Source of the DNA: Casuarius casuarius
Lineage: Eukaryota > Chordata > Aves > Casuariiformes > Casuariidae
NCBI GenBank assembly: GCA_003342895.1
Contig: PTFA01000304.1
Location: 372,001-436,000 of the forward strand
Length of the DNA stretch: 64,000 nt
Direction: 5' to 3'
Shown piece by piece: positions 1-13,400 of the stretch. The translations under genes and the position numbers were made by a program. The number at the start of each line of letters is the position of its first letter. Positions within the stretch are counted from its first letter, which is position 1. The notes under the pieces are model-generated. The model was not told where the DNA came from. It worked only from the letters and a program-made list of their open reading frames with translations, and ran no database searches.

Positions 1-1388
1 TTTTTCCCTAACATTTTTCCACAGAAGGTACTAAATTGCCAGTGAGTTGCTAATCAAATGCCTCAAGTCCCTCAGTTAGTTTTCTTTAGGCTTCTACCTA
101 ACATTATAGTTCCTGGATTTAGGTAATTGGAAAGTCATGTCGCTTTTCATTTAAAAGTGATTCATTTAAAAATGGGAGGAGAGGGAGGAAACAAGCACCA
201 AAACAATAACAACAATATGGCTTCAGGACAATTAATGTATACCTGAATGTGCAGAGACATGGAAACAAAGACAACAGCTATTCACACATTTTATATACCT
301 CAGTTCTGCTCTAAATCCCCACCAGAACCAAAAACTTAGCTTCTTGTGGGCATGCCTTTCTAGGTACACTATGGTAGTGTTGTGTAGACTCCTCCTTTCT
401 CATAGGTAACAGGTGAGCAGTTACTTGAAAGTGAAGACAAACAGTGCCAGTTCTGCCAAATGGCATCGATCTTTCACTTGTTCTCTGACATGACCATCCT
501 CAAAGCATTTATAAGTAAAATTGTTAATTGAAGACAGACACATGGCTGTGGATGGGGCCTGTAGGCGTCTTACGCAGGCTTTGGCTTTGGTCTTGCATTT
601 GTGCTGATGTATGCAAAAAGAATGTAAGTAATTTACTCAAGATCTCATAATGAGATAGTGACAGAATCAGAATTATGATTCTGGGGTTATTGATCTCTAA
701 TGCAGGCTTTAGCCTCCTTAAGCTTTCTTTTTTCTTCTGTGCTGTCAAATACCAAGTCAAATTATCCAACTCAATAGAGCTCTGCTTAAGCAAAGAACAT
801 CAATCAAAGACAAACCTCAGGATCTGTCACAGGTGTTTTGAATGTTTTAATTCATGATCGGACTGGTATAAAGAAAGGTTTTACATATTAGAATTCAAAT
901 GCTTAGGTTCGATCTGGTACTTAACTGTAGTGTCTTAAAAACACTGCACAATATGACCCGTAGCTGACCCATGACTATCCAAATTAACACCAGAAAGAGC
1001 TGTAAACTGGCTTTGTTCCTGCGAACGTGATGGAATTCTCTTCTGTGATAGATATAGGGAAACAAAGTACAGATTAAAAAGCATGTTAATGCTTTTAATC
1101 TCTTTTGGGAACTGCTTCTTAACTGTATCAGAGTTGCATAAATACATGCACAGTTCTATGAATCTTCTAAAAGAGCCTCTTTGGGCTTTGATTTTTATCC
1201 CTGCTTTGCAATGGTTATATTGTTCACTTGATCAACTTGGAGAATGTTGGCCCAGGACTGGATTATTGTTTTCCTCAGGGATTATTAGTCAAGAAAGACT
1301 GGGTACCCAGTTGCCTCCGAGCAATATATTTAGGGTTCTGTCATTCCTAACCTTGTTTTCATTACTAGTCCAAAACCTTTTGAACTTT

Positions 1389-1435
1389 GAGAATCATAGG
1401 ATAATTCTAGTTGAAGGGGACCTCAAACAGTTACA
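1389..1435 (-). mobile_element. Short CR1 LINE 3'-end remnant
   Basis: The + strand reads GAATCATAGGATAATTC, then TTGAAGGGGACCTC. This is a decayed reverse complement of the conserved CR1 3' end (agaatcatagaat...ggttggaagggacctc), so the element is on the minus strand. Only a few tens of bases can be recognised. Confidence 0.55.
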
Positions 1436-4400
1436 CGTACCTACTCTATTTTTGAATTTACATTTGTTAACTCATGTAAATTAGAAATGTTGATTCCTTA
1501 TCTACAAAATCCGGGATAGGGCAATAGAAACACTGGTCATCCATTGGTGCATGAACTGTTTTCTTTCTGGCAAGATAAAATGATCTTGCAAACAGATCCT
1601 GATCTTATATTCTAAGGGGATTTGCCAAGAAAATACTGGGGAGGAATAAACAGAAGTGAGGAGGAGCATTGTTTATTACAATTTAGAATAAATGGAAATT
1701 TTATCTTTGAAGGGGACCCCAATTGTAACCATGATGAATTATGATCTAACACAGAAAAAAAGCCTACTGTGGGATTTGGGATTCAATTCGGCTAGAACTT
1801 AAAAGAAGCATGTTCACAAATTGGGTTTCCTTTATTGGTACAAGGCCATTTCTTCTGTGAAGGCATTAATGAATTGGATGTTTTGCCTTTCCTTGCATGC
1901 CTTTATGCTTTTGCACTTGGAAAACCAATTCCACGTGGAAAAGAGCCTAGTTCTGCCTAGACATGCTAAATACAGATGTCATCTTATTCTAGCCTAACAA
2001 GCTGCTTTATCACACAAGCCAGGTAATGCTACTTGAATACCATTATCATTACTGTTCTCAAATTATTTTCCTGTTAAGTATTTCATGTTTAGTAAATATA
2101 TCAACTGCTGATCCCATTCCCATGGACTACTTACTTAGGTTAGGTCTTCACTAGCTAGCATATTCCCTTGCTGACATGACTATGTTGGTAAAAGCCTAGT
2201 CTAGATACAACCTTAATAAAAAAGTGAGCTTTTGTTGATACTGTTTGAAGAGATGGTGTAGCTATGCTTGCAGGAGAAATTCCTTTTGTTGGTATATACG
2301 CTATCTTCCCTAGATAGCTTTGCCAGAATAGCTACACCTGTCGCCTGTCCGCGACAACACCCACAGGGCTTCTGTCGAAGGAATCTTACACCCCCCCGAT
2401 GATCAACTACCAATTGATTGGGAAAGCTGAGGCGGCTACTGGTCCCAGCTCTCCAACCCACCCTTCTTCTAGAAGCTGTCGCTCTCATGGAGGGTTGGCA
2501 TCGTGGGCCAGCTACTTGGTTGCCTCAGGCACAGCTTGTGTACTCATGTAAACTTCATTTTTGTTTCAGTTAACACATGTTGCTATTGCCTGCATTGTGA
2601 ACTCCTGTTCACTTTCTTTGACTTGCTTCAGTGTGCTGCAGCCTGAATTGCCACAGCATGAAGTGCAAGGCCCTGCAGAGCTATCCTCAGTAATGCGTCT
2701 CAGCTTCAAATTAGTAGGTAGTGAGTAGCTTTGTTCTTTAAGTTCAGTAGCCAGATCAGGTCAGCCGTGCACAGATGTATTCTCATCCTCTTTTGATATG
2801 TTCTTTTCCAAGGCTGTTCTATTGAAAGCACACATGCTTTGCAGATCGTTCGCCTTTAAATTCACACCTAACTACTCATGACTTTGTCAGCAGTTTTTAT
2901 GTATTTCTGGATGAAATATTGTTACTGATGATTCAAACATCTGAGTGTCTGTGAGCACCTTAAGATACGAATTACGTACATATACTAATTGTTTTACATT
3001 CTCCGTTGCTCTTGTGCAGTTCTGAAAATGCACATTTCCAGAATACAGTAGTACTAATGGCCAGGCTTAGAGGACAAGATATACAGACTAATATGAAATA
3101 TATCTATTGTCTTTGCCAAGCAGAAAGCAAGCTGAGTTCTAATGAGTAATCTGTAATTGAGCCCATATGGATTGAACTCTGATTCCCATATGGAAACCTG
3201 AAAGGTTGACCATTAAGGCTGGAAGTACAGAATATAGTATTCACCATTTCTCCACCCTTTCTAATTCTTCAAAATTGAACTGTTAATCAAATTGAATGTT
3301 ATAAATCAAATAAAATTCAAAGACTATGGACAGTAATGCAGTGAATATCCACTTCACAGCCACATGCAGACAGTGAAGTAGAATATAAGAGATGTTTCAC
3401 AATCTGCTTTTTCATTCTGAAGAGCTAGATTTCAGTCCTGTCATTCTGTCCTTCCCAAGGCCTGTACCTCATTCAGGTAGAGTATGATTATTGGCAACAG
3501 TGAAGATGTTTTGATTGTCTTTTATTTTCTGTATCCATGAGATAGTTCAAGCCCTGAGACATGAACTTTTCCCAGTGTCAACTTACCTCCATATACACAT
3601 GATCAGTTCATATGCTATTTCAGTCTTTCTTTAGGGCTTATGATATCCACTGCATGAAAACTGTAATAAATAAATATTTCAAAGGCTGATACAGAAAGGA
3701 AAGTCCTAAGTTCTCTAAGATTATTTAATTGTTTGAAGTACTGGCACTTTAGTGTCTAAATGACCTTGTCCATAGAGGATTTAAAAAATATTCATAGGAA
3801 AAATGAAGTGTGATTATAAAAGACTTCTAAGAAACTTATTGCTGACGCATCAGAACTTCAGCTCTTGTAAGTCAATACAATTCTACTTATGTCGATAGAG
3901 ACATATCTGCAGAGAATTTGGGTCAAGGTGTCCATTAAGATTGAATGACAGCACATGGTAAAGATGCTTAGATGCCTAGAGAAACACAGAGGTGCAGAGA
4001 GAGTTTTTGTATGCTGACATATCTACCCAAATTTCTGAAACTGGTGCATACAGGAAATGACTAGCAACCTGTTCTGTTCAAAGCAAGGTGGATTTAGTGC
4101 ATAAAGTGAGAGAACTAAGCTATCCCCAAAAGAACTAGTTTTGGGGGTTTTAATGTGGATATTAGTGTGACTTTAGGCTAAATAAAACCCAGGAAGAGCC
4201 AAAGAATTCAGGGAGGGTGTTTCCCATGGTAGAGCAGGAGCCGAGTCTTGAATTTCGTCCCAAACCTCTGGTGAAGCTCAGTTGTGCTAACTACCAGCAT
4301 GGGTCGCTAAGCTCCAGAGATACCTTTGTAGTGTAAATCAAGGCATGCCTACCTTCCAAAGCACTGCTGAAAATCTTGGGAGCCAAGATATTTCAAAATA

Positions 4401-7400
4401 CAATTGCTTTTCAATAAAATTTGGCAAGATAGTACTGCAAGGTAAACAGAAAGTTCAATATCCTTTGTTTAACTTGCCTAATGTATTTTAAGCCTCTTAA
4501 TCCTGTCAGATTTCTTTGTACTCAAAGCTCTCTAGATCAGGTTATATCTTTTCTGTTGTAAAACTCTAGTAGTGAAAACAGACATTGTTTCCAATCTCAT
4601 GTGATTACAATTTTGCTTGATTTTTATTCCAACAGATTTCAAGCCATGGATTTAAAGATTTAATGTTCATATGCCTGGAATTTGTTCCTTTCCTAACAAA
4701 AACTTTTAGTTGCATTTTTTGGTCTTTTTCTTGTTAGTCTGCATTTTACTTAAGTCACATTTTTTTTCTCCTTAAATCACCTTGAATCAAATTTACATGA
4801 TTGTCTTTCATGTCAGAGTTATTTTTACCTAGCTGTTCTGAAAACCAGCTTGTAATAGTAGTATCTGGAGTATGCATGAAAGATCCTAGATAATGCCAAC
4901 GGGAACATCTTGCAGGCCTGAGTGCTAATTGTCTAAAGGTAGAGTCCTAAAACTTAAGGGCATTGTTTGAAACATTCTTACTACTGCTAAGAGTGTTCAG
5001 GATGGATCTGATAAGAACATATCCCAGAACTGTGACCACCATTTCTCCTGGTCCTTATGAAGAGAGCACTGTAGTGCCTGTAACATACTTGCATTCTTTT
5101 CTTGCAGGAAGGGAAATTAACCATGCAAACAAAAGTTGCCAGGGAGTTTCTGAGGATTAGAAATGTTTTAGAAATGTGTGTTTTCTTAAGTTGCGTTGTT
5201 CCAAGCAGTTATTGTTTTATTAAAAAGTTGTCTTGTTTTAAACAACTTTTACAGACACATTAGAAGCCTGTTAAAGTTCATATTGATGTGTTGCCCTGCA
5301 TTTTAGTCTGTAGAGTTTTGCCTGTATAAGAAGTCTGGGTATCTTCCCCAGCGCACTTCACAGAGATGTGTCATAGTTTGGCAAAAGGAAAAAGCCATTC
5401 TTGAAAGCTCTTTCTGCTCAGCTGTCTTTCATGAGAGAGAAAGACTTAGATGGCAAACTTGGGAATTTTAAAATCATCAAAAACATTTCATTCAGTTGTT
5501 GCTGGCACATCATGCCAGAGGTTTCCATTTTATTATGGAGAAAAACTAATTCAGTTCTGCTCTATTTAATAAATAGTTGGAGTATATAATAAATTCCATT
5601 CAACACATTTTTAAAGCAGATGAAGAACAATTAAGTCATAGTTTTAGCCAAGAGAAAATTACTTCTGCCTGTGTGACAGAATGACCCTATAAAAAGGTAT
5701 CACTTTCTCCAGCTATGTATTGGTAGACTTCAGTGGGTTCCAAACAACCCTTAGTAAGGATATGGATAGTGAAATGAGTAAATCAGAGGTTTATTTTAAT
5801 GTTGTTTAGATTTCTTTACAAAAGTGAAATATCTTTCGTTGTGAAGTCATTTGAAAATCAGTTACTTTTTCTCCTGCACCCCTCACATTGTCATCCCTAT
5901 ATTGACATAACAGGAGAAAGAGCTTGGCTTCCAGGTTTTAGATACATTGTATAATACATAGGAAGGATTAGAAGCAAAAGAGCAGTATTCACAAAAGCCA
6001 GCACAGCAAGGAACCATTTATTCTAACCTATAGGAAATGAGATCTGAGCCCTGCTTAGGAAATAGTCACCTAACTCTGTAGGAAGGTATCCCTTTTCAGA
6101 CCCACAGCTTTGACCCTTCTCTTAAATTCTGACAACAAAGCCTATGCCTTTCCCAAGCCACAGCCCAGGAATATGAGGTGGAGGAGGTGATGGAGACCAT
6201 GGCCTCCATATCACTTAGCTGTTCTTACTGCTGTGTTTAACCTGAATATCTTTGCTGTAATGTAAGCCCCCTACTTCTTGTACTTTCTACAAGGGACACA
6301 GAAAACAAAAGTCTGCTTTGTTATCTGCCACAGCACTTTGTATTTGATGACTGTGTTTACATCTTCCCTCTTCCTTCTCTGCTGTAGGCTACACAACTGA
6401 AATTCTTCCAAAAACCTCCTTTCCACATCATTTTCGAGACCTCTGATCGGTCGTTGTTCTTACTGCTATTAACAGCTGCAGACTGCATTTTATTAATGGG
6501 ATCTAGAATGAGAACTATGTAACGTTGACAGAATTAGAGCAGAGCTGTATATAAATGGTTGTACATGGAACAGACTAAGAAATGAAACTACTTTGTTTTT
6601 ACAAAACTAAAATAACGCTAGTGGCCTCCAAAATAATTTTCCAGAACAAGAGTAACTCTGGAGTACACCTAACTATGCTAAGCTAATGTTACATGTAAAA
6701 AGACACTAATTTCTAGCTTCTGCAAATAATCATTTTATGCTATCCCATTTTAAGAGTTGTTTCTTAGTTAAAAATATTCATCAGTTGCATATGAAATGAA
6801 TTTTTGTGTGTAATTTTTAAAGAACTGGATTTTCAAATTATCTCAACATCCACTAGTTAAAACTTAGAAAAATGTAAACCTACAAAGCTGGTTTGAAATC
6901 TGAGTCCCTAAGAGCCGAGGAATATCAATGGTGATATTTTCTATGAATGTTTAAAATTAAATAATAGCAGTCTGATGGTGATTAATTATTCTTGCACGGA
7001 ATAATGACAGTTCCACTCCAGAACCCAGGGCATATAATGATCAGGTACATGCTGCATTTTATAGATTCATTTGGAGATATCCGCAGTAGACTTCATTTTT
7101 TTGTCTCTTCTAGGTTTGATATAAGTTATTTGTGATTTTTCTTTCTTTTGCTGTGTTCATGATGGACTGATTTTTACATTAACTGCTAGCAGTACATTGG
7201 CACAATGTTTTCAGCTACTGTGTGGAGTCCCAGAACCAAACTGTTTGAAAGGGGAATTCACACAGAAAAATGTCAGATTATCTTTTCTTAAGGAAAAAGC
7301 ACAACAATAACACCCACAACCCACTACTCAAAGGCCAGATCTAACTCACTGCCAGAGACAGAACCCAACTGAATTCAGTTTTTATCTTTGAAAGTTTAAA

Positions 7401-9528
7401 ATAGAGTGAAAGCAGGTGGGGCTGGGGAAGGTGTGAATCTATCTTCAAATGTAACACTCAAATTGAATCAACTTGGGGGAAGAGAGTAGAAATCCAAATA
7501 TAGACTGAGCAGTTGATCTAAAAGCTGTATCAGTGGAGGAAGCACTGACAGCCGTGACAGCACTGGGGTGCCAGGTGTTTGCAATTTTGGAAAAAAATGT
7601 AATTATAATGAACCTGAAGTCAATGAACATTATTGGTAAAAAGAATTCGCAATGCAAATGACCATTGCCTCTTCTTTTGTCCCAGTATCCAAATTAGGCC
7701 AGATGGGAGTTACATTTGCAGCAAAAGGGACACAAGATTGAAATGTAACTTTTTAATGTATAATTATAATCAAATAAATTTTATTTTTGTACTCCATTCT
7801 CAAACTGTTAGAAGTATCAAACTCATTTGAAGATGGCAAGTTTTTGTATGTCCTAAGCATATGCACTCACAAAAAAAGAAAAAAAAACAGTTATTGCTTT
7901 TAAATGAACATTAATTATTCTTTATAACAAAGCTTGCTTATTTTTAAGAAAACCCAAAACTATACAGTGCCTTTCAGAAATTTTGGGAAAACAGTTACGT
8001 GAAGTGTTCTTACACAATAAATAATCTATTTTCTATAAATGTACAAAATCATGCCAGCAAGTAAGAAACTGATACAAATGCAATAACTGGAAGATATATT
8101 TACTTTTATAACTATAATAATTTATTTATGAAATATATCCACATATATAAAAAATATATATATTTTGGCAAAGACCTCCCTTTCTTGTTTCAAACAAAAT
8201 CTATTACCACTGTTTTAAGTCTATATAACCATTTTTTCTGCTCAGTTTTTTTTGTTTTGTAGGGGGTTTTTTGGTCTCCATCTGTGTTCTGATAAAATAT
8301 AATTTAGTGTCATCTGGTTACAATTTAACCTGTGTGCCCTGGGAAAAGTCTGCATGAAGGTCAAACCAGAAAAGCTCTGTAATGCCGCAAGTAAGGGATT
8401 TCCTCTGTTTCTTTTTAAATTACATTAAACAACAGGATTTGCGAAACTTACTCATTTTTTCTGGCTTATTCCTGCATCCCCCTATCAAAAAAGTCCATAA
8501 TTTCTGCTGAAATCATTTACACTGAAAACTCTCCAGGGTGGATATTTTCCTTTTTGCCAAGTTTCCAGGTTGTTCAGTTGTTCAGTGATGATGTTTCAAT
8601 GAAGAGTTAAAAATGTGATTTTTAATGTATTAGCAAAGATGAATGTATATACTGTGGATGATAAGATACATAGGGGCTTAGAATAGCAAATGGTCTAGTA
8701 CAGGAAATTACTCTGATTGTATGAAGTTAGATTTTAAGTTCCACAGTCTTACAGTAGCATGTTTAGGAAATTCTTTGGGGTGAATAACTGAAATTTTGTT
8801 CATCAGCTACAGTACATCCTTAAATGATCGCTGTAAATGTTTTTGAATGGAACTTTGCAGTGTAGGAATAATTTGTGCCTAAATTAGGTAATCTATTGAA
8901 TACTCAATGTATACTCTTAACTTGCTATAGTTTATAATAATATTTATATTAGCCATTCATATTTATTCTGCATAGATACTGTCATTTAAACATCTGCCAC
9001 AAAGTTAAAATATGATTCAGGCTTGCATACATTAACAAGAGAAATATTTTATCGATTTATTCTTGATGAGAACTTACGTACAGGCAACCTCTCCCTAACT
9101 CATCACATTCTCCCATTACAATTGCCTGCATAAAGCTTTGGATGGTTCTTCAGACAGATAGCAAGCAAGCAGTAAGTGGAACAGTATGTTTCTATTGTAC
9201 TTTTTAAAATCAGGTAGAAAAATGATTCCTGAAACTTTGTGTTGCTGCAGTTTGGATCCTCCTTTGAATTTTTCTTCCATGGTGATACATTCCCTGCCGG
9301 GTTACATGATAAAGATTATCCCTTACTGAGACTGTCATGAGAGGAGCATGGGAGAAAGCTTCTTCATACAGGTTCACGTGCCCTCAAATTGGCATTGATG
9401 AAATTAGTGTTACATTACTTCTGGATTCTCCACTGGCATCAGACTGAAGCATTAAGTTTGTCCATCTCAAGGGAGAGTTGTAGTTCAAGTTCTTGCTTCT
9501 GAGCTTCAGCAAATAAACATTAAACCTT

Positions 9529-9546
9529 AAAAAAAAAAAAAAAAAA
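9529..9546. repeat. Poly(A) run
   Basis: An uninterrupted A run of about 18 bases follows AAACCTT. It could be a simple repeat or the tail of an old retroposed fragment; no target-site duplication or body was recognised. Confidence 0.7.
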
Positions 9547-10358
9547 GCTTGATAATTCTGAACTAACTCCTCATGATCCTGATAGAACTGTGGTCTCCTG
9601 ATTGTCTCCATGGTTATATGTGCACACAGTGAATGTTACCCAGATGTCTAATTAGCTCTGGTTAAATAATCACAGGGAGAAAGTCAGCCTGGAGACTTAT
9701 AATCCAAGTGCTTCCCCTGAGAGCTAGAAAGGTTTGGATAGTAAGGGTTTTTTTTTTTCTCTTTTTAACTTCTGTAGTTCTAATGGCTGCTGCATTTCAC
9801 CCAAAACTAGAAGTATTTGATTAGACTAAAATCATTTTACATTTCTTACATAGCACTAGTATTAAGATTTGGAATTGGAACTTTTTGAAACTGGCTACTA
9901 GGTCACAGTAACTTCTTCATATATGACATCTAAAGTAGATTTACTTTCCCCTCTAAATATTTTTTCCACAAAGTTTGTTCTATTTTCTGAACCTCGACAA
10001 CTTAAGTTTTACTAGAGCACTGCACTGGGACATGTAGCTTATGTTTTTGCAGGGCTAAATGAGCAAAAAGATGATAGACAGGAACAGCCCTGGCCTTAAG
10101 GAAAAAGAAAATGTGGGACTGTTGCCAGAAAATGTGTTGGCTTATAGCCAGAGAATCCAACTTTTGAAGGAGCTATATCAGCACGGGGAAGGCTGTAGTA
10201 ATTCTGTGTATAATCAGTTATTAAAAAGCAAAAGCCTCATTTAGAAAAAAAGTAATAGTATTCATTTGAAAGAATTCAGACTTCAGAAAATATATTAAAA
10301 AAAGGAAAACTAATATTTCTATTCAACATTAAACAGAACATGAGCATCTATTACATAC

Positions 10359-10463
10359 CTGATGGTTCAGAACCTCCCAAGCTCTCTGTGCTACTGAATG
10401 AAAGCATGTTCCTTTTCTCTGCATAGGTCTTTCTTCTCTGTTGTTTTCACTGATCCATGATTT
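10359..10463 (-). CDS. EDN3: Probable EDN3 exon 4 with stop codon
   Basis: A strong acceptor (TCTCTCTTCCTCAG) precedes 10463 and a strong donor (CAG|GTATGTAA) follows 10359. The first base completes the Arg codon of exon 3, giving [13 protein letters not shown]..., then TAG at 10393-10391. The short run loosely resembles the human SNSRTAEKTDKEE region after the endothelin-like peptide. The exon is 105 nt, so it could be skipped without a frameshift. The stop is 32 bases before the exon end, too close to the junction to be expected to trigger nonsense-mediated decay, so a further non-coding exon is likely downstream. A second AG inside the exon would give a fully open frame instead. The exon call is likely; the terminal protein sequence is uncertain. 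Confidence 0.55.
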
Positions 10464-13400
10464 CTGAGGAAGAGAGATTTGCTAAGTTCTTCACTGTGAT
10501 CTCACCAGTTGCCCATACAGAGCTATTTATAAAGTGATAAATGACATCGTTTTCTTAAGCATAGATAATACTTGGGACTTTTATCTAAAATAGTACAATA
10601 TTAAGCAGGCCCTGAATTACTCTTATTCTTTTAACTGGACAGGAGATCTGCTGTTTCAAAAATGCCACATCATAAAAAGAAACACCAGAAATAAAATTCA
10701 AAATACTAGACATGAGAATTTTATTTAAAAACAATACATTTGTTAATCCTTTAGTTTGAGACATGCAACTTGATTATTTAGCTTCATGAAATAGTCAAAT
10801 CATGTAGACAGTTAGCAGTGTTAAGGAAGGATACTCACCTTCTTCTGTCTTGCATTCTCCGGCAAAACTGCATACACTGTTTGTCATGTGCATCCAAACA
10901 AGAGCACCGAAACGAAGACTGGAAAGTACTTTGAATCTGGCCTGTAGACCTTTTGCCTCTAAAACTGCCTTTGTAGTTAGACAGCCCGTATGGCACAGTC
11001 CTCCTGTCATGAGAATCACAATCATGATATATTTTACAAACCAAGTAAGAGGTCGTTTCATATTTTTCCTGTTTTAGAAAACAGACCTATTGATGTAAAC
11101 TAATAAACAGTGGCACAAAACTTAAACCCTATGCTCACGTAAAAAGCTCTCCCTGTAACAGATCAAAACTTTTGCTTAAAGTACTCAGGCTTTTACAAAG
11201 TTAGAAAGTAGGAGAAAAATAAATCAATGGTAGAATTAGTTCACAAATATACTGGCTACATACAAAAATTTTGATTACCTAACAGCAGATACAGATACAT
11301 TCCCAGGTTACTGCTTATTTAAATTCTCATTAATTCTTTATTGTATAGGTTCCCAACCTGAAATTACTATGCACAAAATTTGGCACGTTCAATTCCATAA
11401 CTCGTATGAAGTGAAAGGAGCTGTGTTTATTTCCATCAGATAAGTACCATCACATTGTCGTCATCTTCATCACTCAGCACTGTCAGCATGACTGGCTTGC
11501 TGTATTATGTTTAGGGACATGACATTGGAGTCATAGGTGTGAGAATCAGGTAGATAATCTTCCTCACATGGANGCCACATTGATACATATCCACTAATGC
11601 TTTTCTATAGGAGATTATATTCAGTTCTTTACAGGAGCATATCAAAAAATAGTAAGAGGTAATTCTCTTTATTTCCCTGCAGTCTGGCATACTCTACTCC
11701 TTAATGGGGAATATTCAGTAGTATTGTTTATCAGAAAAGGGCATGCTTCATCACTGCCTGCTAGCATCCCAGAAATGTATGGATAGTTTTGACTGATATN
11801 ATAAATTATTCCTCCTGCAAGGTGTTTAAGAATGGCTATTGATAGCAGGTATACACCACATGGAACCTCTGGAAACCCACCAAAGTTGAGTGCACTTGAG
11901 GGCTGGGCAATTCAATCCATGAATCCACTGAAAATGAGAGGAAAATCTCTTGTTCAAAAGAAAGAAGGATGAGGGAAGAACCAAAAAAAGGATGTAATCT
12001 TGATGCGGGAGAGGAGGTTAGGGTGGCAGTGTTACAGAACAAAGCCTGAATAATCAGTCTAGAACCACTAATGTCGTGTAGTTGGACTTCTATCATTTTC
12101 TTTCTTAAAAACATTAGGCTATTAATTGGAAATCTGCGAATTTTCCATTCTCCCACACTCATGAGGGGCTGAAAGTGTCAGAAACATTATTTTCCTAATG
12201 CCTGCAATAATTTTTGATGAAACACTGGCAAGGTTGATGTAAAAGAAAATCACAAAAATATAGAAATAAGCAGTATTTCTGTGTGTTGGAGGTCATGAGA
12301 GGTCTTTCTCCTGTAGATGCTGCTCTGCCTCATCTATATGCGGATGCTGTTATATATTTTCACCACTTCTTTCATTCTGTCTATGCCTTAACACTGGGAA
12401 AGACTAACAACATGCAAATTAATCTTAAAAGACTATTTAGGACTTGATTGTGGCCTCCCGTTCTCAAACAGTAGATTGAGAAGTTACTTGCTGTCTTCAG
12501 GAGCAGGCATGAGTCTCATTTTATAGTTGAAGAGTATTAATAATTCTATACTGGCATCTGCTTTATAATAATGAATGATAAATGGCTAATGTAGGTAACT
12601 TCTGACACAAACAATTGCTTTATTGTCTTACTTTTAGATANATGTGTTGTTTATGAAGTAATGGGTGGTATTTGGAGGCAGGAACAGAAAATGCCTATAT
12701 TTTTAAGTGTGGTGAACCCTCTGTGAAAATTTTCTGGTAAAATTCTGTTATGCAACATCTTGCTCAGATTTAGGCTGAAATGAAAACATGACTTTTGCTT
12801 GGTCTTACCAAACTTGAAACCCCTATCTCATGGCAGATAGGTTGTGAGGGGATAAAAAAGCTTTTTACAGCTTTTGCAGATATCATCCCACATTGTGCTT
12901 AACAGGACATAAAATACTGTAGTATGTTATTCTCATTATTAAAAGTGTTTCCTATTTTTCCAACATACATACAATACTATTTTTTCTTACTCTAATGGCT
13001 CTAAATCAGACTCTCTGCAGGACTGAGCTGTTGCTTGCTCCTCTGTCTGAGGTTCTGTCTGCAAAGCTGGCGTGGCACAGGGGCACATGGGCTTACTCCT
13101 TAGTTGCTGCAGTTTGCAAATTAATGAACTAGCTAGAATTGTCATCAAATTCAATTTTATGTCAATACATCAGTATCTGAACTACGCTGGTTAAGGAATG
13201 GACCCATAACCAGTCTGATGTCTTTGCTATGAGACAGTAAAATCCAGCAAATCGGCAGGGGTGGGGAATATAGCATAATTACAAGTGATAAGAACCATGA
13301 ATCACAGCCCTAAGCAAAGGAGGAGACTGATATTTTAGGTACTGCTTCTGACCTTTCTACAAAGAGCCCGATGCTCTATGAAACAAAATTCATAAGCTTG

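Larger units (their letters stand above)
1..10358. other. Region downstream of EDN3, no further exon resolved
   Basis: AT-rich non-coding sequence. Any last EDN3 exon and its polyadenylation site should be here on the minus strand, because exon 4 ends in a strong donor. Minus-strand AATAAA motifs exist, for example near 8118-8130, but none can be tied to the gene by sequence alone. Other contents are a CR1 remnant near 1.39 kb, a CpG-richer patch at about 2.34-2.49 kb and an A-run at about 9.53 kb. No convincing conserved coding segment was seen. Confidence 0.5.

Noticed and set aside
1083..1484. 133-codon + strand frame
   Set aside because: Its 3' part is read through a CR1 remnant in reverse orientation; the rest is hydrophobic translation of T-rich DNA.
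7445..7657. 70-codon minus-strand frame considered as the last EDN3 exon
   Set aside because: No similarity to any preproendothelin tail and no convincing acceptor with the needed phase.
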